Shown here: positions 24,940-28,580 of the stretch, in pieces
Position numbering within the stretch: the stretch's first letter is position 1
How the letters are laid out: each line of letters begins with the position of its first letter
Source: Galbitalea sp036491035
Lineage (GTDB): Bacteria > Actinomycetota > Actinomycetes > Actinomycetales > Microbacteriaceae
Reading direction: 5' to 3'
Assembly (NCBI GenBank): GCA_036491035.1
Contig: DASXCU010000089.1
Coordinates: 1 to 28,580, forward strand
DNA length: 28,580 bases
Notes under the pieces: model-generated
Databases searched by the model: none
Told to the model about the DNA's origin: nothing
What the model saw: the letters and a program-made list of their open reading frames with translations, nothing else
Translations under genes and position numbers: made by a program

Positions 24940-24975
24940 GGGACAAATGCACGCGCGCGCAGGCGCAATTGTCCC
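24940..24975. terminator. Inverted repeat after the SDR gene
   Basis: GGGACAA (24940-24946) pairs with TTGTCCC (24969-24975), and after an A/A mismatch TGC pairs with GCA, leaving a GC-rich 14-nt loop. There is no U-tract. It may end the catabolic operon, or it may be an operator for the following response-regulator gene, since a related GGACAAT word recurs at 25014-25020. Confidence 0.35.
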
Positions 24976-25011
24976 GAACGGTTGCAAATACTGAGTCAAA
25001 AATGACCAATC

Positions 25012-25029
25012 GAGGACAATTCCGTCCTC
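25012..25029. promoter_or_regulatory. Palindrome GAGGAC-N6-GTCCTC upstream of the response regulator
   Basis: A perfect 6-bp inverted repeat with a 6-nt spacer, about 40 nt ahead of the likely start of the response-regulator gene. It shares the GGACAA core with both arms of the inverted repeat at 24940-24975, so three copies of this word lie within 80 bp. Autoregulation by the two-component system is an inference. Confidence 0.35.
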
Positions 25030-25067
25030 CTCTGCTCGCATCTGGCCCCACACCATACGCTTTCAGA

Positions 25068-25808
25068 ATGAACATGGCCGTCGAGTCGCTGCGCGAGGCT
25101 GTCACGATTCTTGATCGACGAATTCTCCTCGTCGAGGACGATCGGACGGTTGCGGAGGTTGCATCGTCCTATCTCAGAGCGGCCGGATTGTTGGTCTCAC
25201 ACGTGGTGGACGGGTTTTCAGCGCTCGCCGCAATTGAGGAGACGCTCCCAGATCTCGTAATACTCGACCGGATGTTGCCCGGTATCGATGGTGTCGAAGT
25301 GTGCCGGCGAATTCGCGCTGCGTCAACGATTCCGATCATCCTGCTCACGGCGCTCGGATCAGAAGAGGATCGCATTCAGGGACTGTCCGCCGGGGCCGAT
25401 GACTACCTCACTAAGCCGTTTTCTCCACGGGAGTTGGTGCTTCGCGTCCAGTCAATCCTGCGTCGATCGGTGGCAATCTACGCGCCGGAATCGATCATCG
25501 ATTTCGGCCGCTTTCGACTGGACCCCTCCGCGCGTCGCGCCAGCAAGGATGGGGCTGAGCTCGCACTGACCGGACGCGAGTTCGACCTGCTGGAGTTTTT
25601 CGTCAAACACCCGAACCAGGCATTCAGCAGGCCGGAGCTGCTGGCGGGGGTGTGGGGATGGACCGTAGGCGACCTTTCCACCGTCACGGTGCACGTGCGC
25701 CGCCTACGGGAGAAGATCGAAGCCGCGATCACCGTTCCCGAGTTCATTGTCACAGTGTGGGGCGTGGGATACCGCTTCGAGAAAGGCGGAATGGGTGGGC
25801 CTCGCTGA
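25068..25808 (+). CDS. OmpR/PhoB-family response regulator
   Basis: A 246-residue two-domain regulator. The receiver (about 17-132) has the acidic pair E24/D25, the phospho-acceptor D67 in VILDRMLPG, T94 and K116 in LTKPFSP. The C-terminal winged helix (about 143-242) has LTGREFDLLEFF, TVTVHVRRLREKIE and the ending GVGYRFE. The start is uncertain: ATG 25068 and ATG 25074 have no ribosome-binding site. TACGCT (25056-25061) lies at the distance expected for a -10 of a leaderless transcript starting at 25068. It overlaps the kinase gene by 14 bp, so the two form one system. It is transcribed apart from the catabolic genes and is not obviously linked to them. Confidence 0.92.
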   Translation: MNMAVESLREAVTILDRRILLVEDDRTVAEVASSYLRAAGLLVSHVVDGFSALAAIEETLPDLVILDRMLPGIDGVEVCRRIRAASTIPIILLTALGSEEDRIQGLSAGADDYLTKPFSPRELVLRVQSILRRSVAIYAPESIIDFGRFRLDPSARRASKDGAELALTGREFDLLEFFVKHPNQAFSRPELLAGVWGWTVGDLSTVTVHVRRLREKIEAAITVPEFIVTVWGVGYRFEKGGMGGPR

Positions 25809-26922
25809 CACTGTCACCATCATCGCCATCGCCCTTGGCGCATCCCTCATGGTCGCCATTCTGGGTGCGGTAGCCCTGTTGCTCCTGCGCCGAGCCATAG
25901 TGGCTGTGCAACTCGCGGTACTCGTTGCAATCGCCTGTGCGGGAGTGGTCGCGAGCATGATCGGGGTCGCGAACCGGATGTTTTTGTCGGAGCACGACCT
26001 CACGGTCGCTGTTTACGTCGCCGTGATTTCGGGAATTGTTTCGGTGCTGATCAGCGCGTTGCTGGGGCTCGTTGTTTCGCGCAATGTACGCCGACTCGCG
26101 GCGGTCGCGCGGACCATCGGGCAGGGGGCAGTCGCGCAGGACATGGGTCGTGGGTCGAGCGCGGAACTCCGGCTTCTGGCGTTCGAATTGCGCTCAACCA
26201 GCGAGCGGTTGGAGGAGTCACGGGAGAGAGAGCTCCGTCTCGAGAACTCTCGACGCGCTCTCATCGCGGGCATCTCCCACGATCTTCGCACGCCACTCGC
26301 CGGCATTCGGGCAATGTCAGAGGCGCTCGAGGACGGACTTGTCGACGACCAACAGCGATTTCTGCGCCAGATGCGAGTAAAGGTTGAACAGCTCGACGGG
26401 ATGGTCGACGACCTTTTTCAGCTGTCCAGGCTGGATTCCGGACTTCTTACCCTCGAGTTGAGCGATGTCTCGCTGTACGACGTGGTCAGCGATGCCGTCG
26501 CCGACCTCGGACCTCTTGCGGCTGGTCGATCGATCACGGTTGAGGCGCCCAATGTGGATGACCTCACTGTTCGCGCCGATCCACACGAGCTCTCACGCGC
26601 GATGAGTAACCTGCTGACCAACGCGGTGCATCACACTCCGCCGGGCACTCCCGTCACCGTTATCGCCAGTCGTCGCGCAGACGGTAGGCCGACTGTTTCC
26701 GTGATTGACGGAGGAGGCGGCATCCCGGAATCTGAGCTCGACCGCGTTTTCGACGCTGGTTGGCGGGGTCAGGCATCACGAGCACCGATAGACGGCGCGA
26801 GGTCGGGCGGCGCCGGGCTGGGACTCGCCATCGTCGCGGGAATTCTGAAGGCGCATAACGGTGAGGCCACGGTTCGAAACGTGCCAGGGGGCTGCCGATT
26901 CGATCTCATTCTGCCCGCCTGA
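25795..26922 (+). CDS. Sensor histidine kinase with a minimal extracytoplasmic region
   Basis: A 375-residue membrane histidine kinase. Three hydrophobic segments lie at about 7-31, 35-58 and 69-94, with loops of only a few residues, so no periplasmic sensor domain is present. A HAMP-like linker (about 95-150), the HisKA domain with H162 in ISHDLRTPLAG, the N box NLLTNAV (N276), the G1 box VIDGGGGIP and the G2 box GAGLGLAIV follow. It probably senses a membrane signal or a partner protein and phosphorylates the regulator encoded upstream. GTG 25795 is favoured by AAAGGCGGA just ahead. It is followed by the sigma-factor gene after 121 bp. Confidence 0.9.
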   Translation: MGLADTVTIIAIALGASLMVAILGAVALLLLRRAIVAVQLAVLVAIACAGVVASMIGVANRMFLSEHDLTVAVYVAVISGIVSVLISALLGLVVSRNVRRLAAVARTIGQGAVAQDMGRGSSAELRLLAFELRSTSERLEESRERELRLENSRRALIAGISHDLRTPLAGIRAMSEALEDGLVDDQQRFLRQMRVKVEQLDGMVDDLFQLSRLDSGLLTLELSDVSLYDVVSDAVADLGPLAAGRSITVEAPNVDDLTVRADPHELSRAMSNLLTNAVHHTPPGTPVTVIASRRADGRPTVSVIDGGGGIPESELDRVFDAGWRGQASRAPIDGARSGGAGLGLAIVAGILKAHNGEATVRNVPGGCRFDLILPA

Positions 26923-26938
26923 CGCGGCCCTCCGGAGA

Positions 26939-26956
26939 CTGTCACCATTCTGTAAG
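26939..26956. promoter_or_regulatory. Pho-box-like direct repeat upstream of the sigma-factor gene
   Basis: CTGTCAC-CATT-CTGTAAG consists of two similar 7-mers 11 bp apart, the arrangement bound by OmpR/PhoB-type regulators and close to the Escherichia coli Pho box. It lies directly after the kinase gene and about 88 bp before the sigma-factor start, so the two-component system may control the sigma factor. This is an inference. Confidence 0.4.
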
Positions 26957-26957
26957 C

Positions 26958-26972
26958 GGATCGCCGCGATCC
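26958..26972. terminator. Short hairpin GGATCG-CCG-CGATCC after the histidine kinase gene
   Basis: A perfect 6-bp stem with a 3-nt loop followed by TGTTT, 36 nt downstream of the kinase stop. It is a weak candidate for an intrinsic terminator, and could equally be an operator, because it sits next to the Pho-box-like repeat. Confidence 0.35.
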
Positions 26973-27043
26973 TGTTTCGTGGTCGCTTCTAGCCTGAAAT
27001 TACTCGCACAGTGTGACGAATTCGGGCAGAGGAGTAGCCGGCG

Positions 27044-27610
27044 GTGACCGTCCACAGAAGCACAATCGACCAACTCATGCGAGCTGTTTCGGCAGGCGAG
27101 CGGCGTTCCTTTGAGCAGCTCTATGCCGCAACGCAGACTCGGGTGCGCGCCGTCGTCACCCAGGTTCTGATCGATCGGTGGCAGGCGGAGGAAGTAACGC
27201 AGGAAGTCTTTGTCGAGATCTGGGAGAAGTCGTCCGCATTCGATTCAAGCAAGGGTTCGGCAACCTCGTGGATGCTGATGATCGCTAAACGGCGTGCGGT
27301 GGATCGCGTACGAGCGTCCGAAGCGTCTCGGAAGCGAGATCTTCGTGACGCGGAGCGAAACCAGCACCGTCCGTACGACCCCGTGATTGAAATGGTCGAA
27401 GCTCGACTCGACATCGAAATGCTCGCTGCGGGTTTGCAGCGGATAACGCGTCTCCAACGAGAGGCGGTCGCGACCACCTACCTGCAAGGCCACACGTTCA
27501 GCGAGGCTGCGGATCATCTTGGCGCGTCGGAAAAGGCGGTCAGGACGAGAGTTCGCGACGGGCTTGCGAATCTTCGCCGCGTGATTCAAGGCTCCGGCGA
27601 GGCAGCGTAA
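27044..27610 (+). CDS. ECF sigma factor, SigK-like
   Basis: A 188-residue RNA polymerase sigma factor with only regions 2 and 4. Region 2 (about 20-92) has the segments EEVTQEVFVEIWE and ATSWMLMIAKRRAVDRVR; region 4 (about 128-182) has LQREAVATTYLQGHTFSEAADHLG and KAVRTRVRDGLANLRR (named as separate segments), the pattern of the SigK/RpoE group of actinobacteria. Such factors are normally encoded beside a membrane anti-sigma factor (RskA type), which is absent on both sides. GTG 27044 follows GAGGAG at 9 nt. Regulation by the neighbouring two-component system is suggested by the Pho-box-like site upstream. Confidence 0.9.
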   Translation: MTVHRSTIDQLMRAVSAGERRSFEQLYAATQTRVRAVVTQVLIDRWQAEEVTQEVFVEIWEKSSAFDSSKGSATSWMLMIAKRRAVDRVRASEASRKRDLRDAERNQHRPYDPVIEMVEARLDIEMLAAGLQRITRLQREAVATTYLQGHTFSEAADHLGASEKAVRTRVRDGLANLRRVIQGSGEAA

Positions 27611-27798
27611 CGGCATCAGACAACGATCTGAGCCATCGCGCACTTTCGGGCAGCTCCGCGGGCGGCCAATCCTTGGCTTGCAAATGAGCTTGGAGCGCGA
27701 TCACCGCAGGCTCGAATGCGTATAGGTGGCACGTGAGCCCGCGGCTCAGGAATAGTCTGCTGGCGAGCTGACCGCGGAGGTAACCGGCGTCGAAAGGC

Positions 27799-27954
27799 TC
27801 AGCAACTGAGACAGGAAGCGTTGGAGTCGGTGTTGGCAACCGCGGGATTGCCGGCACCGGAACGGCGCTGGGCTCGAACGCCCGGTGCTGGTGTCGCGTC
27901 ACGGTTGGCTTCGGCGTGAGCCGCTTCGGCGGCGAGGGTCTCTTCGATGCTCAT
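27799..27954 (-). CDS. Short open frame (51 residues), possible decayed antitoxin-like gene
   Basis: It starts at ATG 27954 after AAGGAG with good spacing and begins MSIEETLAAEAAHAEANRD, a start like that of some actinobacterial ribbon-helix-helix antitoxin-type proteins, but it then runs into a low-complexity tail and stops at 27799. A longer frame (27540-27902, minus) continues in another register with RGQLASRLFLSRGLTCHLY and overlaps the sigma-factor gene. The two may be pieces of one frameshifted gene. Both assignments are tentative. Confidence 0.3.
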   Translation of the reverse strand: MSIEETLAAEAAHAEANRDATPAPGVRAQRRSGAGNPAVANTDSNASCLSC

Positions 27955-28012
27955 TGCTGCTCCTTACGATGAGATCACCGCAGTGCAACGAGTCGGGTAC
28001 CTCTTACTCACG

Positions 28013-28052
28013 CACACGAGTCAACTACGCAGGCACGTTGTTGACGAGTGTG
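28013..28052. repeat. Inverted repeat, 13-bp arms, 14-nt loop
   Basis: CACACGAGTCAAC (28013-28025) and GTTGACGAGTGTG (28040-28052) pair at 11 of 13 positions around a 14-nt loop. It is 10 nt from a second, larger hairpin. It lacks a U-tract; an integrase arm site, terminator or other structured element is possible. Confidence 0.45.
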
Positions 28053-28061
28053 TATCGAATA

Positions 28062-28119
28062 CGGGCGAGTTCAGCCAAAGCGGGCCAGCGCGTACGCCCG
28101 CTTGCGCCGCACTCGCCCG
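28062..28119. repeat. Symmetrical interrupted hairpin, 58 nt
   Basis: The outer arms CGGGCGAGT (28062-28070) and ACTCGCCCG (28111-28119) are perfect over 9 bp. The inner arms AAGCGGG (28078-28084) and CCCGCTT (28097-28103) are perfect over 7 bp. The arms are separated by 7-nt internal loops on both sides and a 12-nt apical loop, so the whole element is symmetrical. It ends 11 nt before the tRNA fragment. It may terminate transcription from the former tRNA or belong to an attachment region. Confidence 0.5.
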
Positions 28120-28130
28120 GAATCGAAAAG

Positions 28131-28172
28131 AGCCCCCTGTCGGATTTGAACCGACGACCTTCGCTTTACAAG
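28131..28172 (-). pseudogene. 3' fragment of tRNA-Thr(TGT), probable attachment-site scar
   Basis: The minus strand carries the anticodon loop CTTGTAA (28172 to 28166, anticodon TGT), the 3' arm of the anticodon stem, a 5-nt variable loop, a perfect T arm (GTCGG-TTCAAAT-CCGAC) and the 3' acceptor strand AGGGGGC with discriminator T. The 5' half is missing: the bases before the anticodon loop do not pair with the stem arm AGCGA and no D arm or 5' acceptor is present. A lone tRNA 3' half that begins at the anticodon loop is the classic remnant left by tyrosine-integrase insertion. By geometry, host DNA lies to the left and the element to the right. Confidence 0.75.
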
Positions 28173-28234
28173 ATCAAAAAGAGGCCTGAATTGGCGCGGC
28201 TAGTTTTGCTTAATAGCTGATCAAAGGCTTATTA

Positions 28235-28251
28235 GAGATCAATGTGATCTC
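28235..28251. repeat. Palindrome GAGATCA-ATG-TGATCTC
   Basis: A perfect 7-bp inverted repeat with a 3-nt centre in a locally AT-rich stretch between the tRNA fragment and the ParA-like gene. A second small repeat, ATCGA-TC-TCGAT, follows within 20 nt. It may be a terminator for the ParA-like gene on the minus strand or an operator; there is no clear U-tract. Confidence 0.35.
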
Positions 28252-28309
28252 ATTGAATCGATCTCGATGAGCTGTGATTGTGGGCAGAAAGCGGGAACCT
28301 GCTGCGGCT

Positions 28310-28580
28310 TCAGGCGGGCCCGCCCAGGGATTCGGTCTGCAATACATGGTCAAGAATATCGCGTAGGACAATAGACGCCGATTCGCGAAGCTCCGGCCGG
28401 ACATGTCTGTTGTCCTTATCCAGCAGGCCAATGACTTCCGACCGCGCCTGGACCTCTCTTTTGTAACGGATGTCCGGTGCAGGGATTTGCCGAACGAGGA
28501 CTTTCGGTGCCATCGCTTGTAGCTCTCGCACTGCTTCTTCCGTGTTGGCTTGACCGTCTTCGTCCAGAATTGCGCCAATC
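28310..28580 (-). CDS. C-terminal part of a ParA-like partition ATPase (partial)
   Basis: An open frame that enters from beyond the right edge and stops at 28310, giving about 90 residues. The pattern IGAILDEDG, NTEEAVRELQAM, KVLVRQIPAPDIRYKREVQARSEVIGL and ASIVLRDIL (given in pieces) fits the last strands and helices of ParA/MinD-type ATPases: the beta-strand with IP, the following basic/alanine helix, VIGL and a final helix. The Walker motifs would lie outside the window, so the assignment cannot be confirmed. ParA genes are common on plasmids and integrative elements, which agrees with the tRNA scar beside it. Confidence 0.5.
   Translation of the reverse strand, partial: IGAILDEDGQANTEEAVRELQAMAPKVLVRQIPAPDIRYKREVQARSEVIGLLDKDNRHVRPELRESASIVLRDILDHVLQTESLGGPA

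Larger units (their letters stand above)
27611..28120. other. Gene-poor stretch between the sigma factor and the integration scar
   Basis: About 500 bp without a convincing long gene. It holds a short minus-strand frame with a ribosome-binding site (27799-27954), an overlapping longer minus frame, and at its right end two large inverted repeats (28013-28052 and 28062-28119). The absence of an anti-sigma gene here and the nearby tRNA fragment suggest loss or rearrangement of DNA. Confidence 0.5.

Noticed and set aside
27540..27902. A 120-residue minus-strand frame overlapping the end of the sigma-factor gene
   Set aside because: It has no ribosome-binding site and a Pro/Thr-rich start. It may be part of a frameshifted gene with 27799-27954 but cannot be supported as an intact gene.
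28131..28172. An intact tRNA gene
   Set aside because: No 5' acceptor, D arm or 5' anticodon-stem arm can be found; only the 3' half is present.
27947..28189. An 80-residue plus-strand frame ending in the stretch VGFEPTTFAL
   Set aside because: This ending is the well-known artefact of translating the antisense strand of a tRNA T arm. Here it comes from the tRNA-Thr fragment at 28131-28172.
28210..28578. A 122-residue minus-strand frame at the right edge
   Set aside because: It is rich in Arg, Ser and Pro-like out-of-frame composition and overlaps the better ParA-like frame (28310-28580), which has a plausible family pattern.
1..28580. CRISPR array or insertion sequence
   Set aside because: No regularly spaced repeats and no transposase frame were seen anywhere in the window. 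The only tandem repeat is the 2 x 9 bp at 14989-15006.

Overview
The window is GC-rich actinobacterial DNA. GTG starts are common, neighbouring genes often overlap by GTGA or ATGA, and the signalling proteins at the right end are of actinobacterial type. The family Microbacteriaceae fits the overall codon style, but that is an inference and no genus can be named from the sequence alone.

From about 90 to 24,930 there is one large catabolic island. The left block (1629-6284, +) encodes a 46-residue unknown peptide, a SnoaL-like protein, an HsaA/HpaB-type flavin monooxygenase, a large CocE/NonD hydrolase and a second NTF2-like protein. It is preceded by an alpha/beta hydrolase and a divergent TetR gene whose promoter carries a near-perfect operator. 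A leftward operon (10448 to 6509) encodes a flavin reductase fused to an IclR-like ligand domain, a class III CoA-transferase, a crotonase-fold protein and an SDR. A divergent rightward operon (10588-14277) encodes an MhpA-type FAD hydroxylase, a small cupin, a fumarylacetoacetate-hydrolase-family enzyme and an NmrA-like protein. A leftward DUF3500 gene plus a FadR-type GntR regulator (16188 to 14274) faces a rightward series (16359-24931): a zinc-less quinone oxidoreductase, two more CocE/NonD hydrolases, a second HsaA-like monooxygenase, a third SnoaL-like protein, a TetR regulator and an SDR.

Taken together, the genes look like a peripheral route for an aromatic or alicyclic substrate. Two-component flavin monooxygenases are served by one reductase, a single-component hydroxylase follows, hydrolases cleave ester or C-C bonds, and a CoA-transferase, crotonase and SDR branch leads to central metabolism. 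The substrate cannot be deduced, and no ring-cleavage dioxygenase is recognisable in the window. The most unusual parts are two paralogous CocE hydrolases with an N-terminal domain of a kind usually seen in exported lipoproteins, the loss of the canonical CocE Asp/His in all three hydrolases, the reductase-IclR fusion, and the duplicated CocE + HsaA + SnoaL module.

The right end (25068-27610) holds an OmpR-type response regulator, a histidine kinase with almost no extracytoplasmic part, and a SigK-like ECF sigma factor without an adjacent anti-sigma gene. After it come a gene-poor stretch with two large hairpins, a 42-nt 3' fragment of tRNA-Thr(TGT) that has the form of an integration scar, and the C-terminal part of a ParA-like protein running off the window. 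This suggests that an integrated element begins at about 28,170 and continues to the right.
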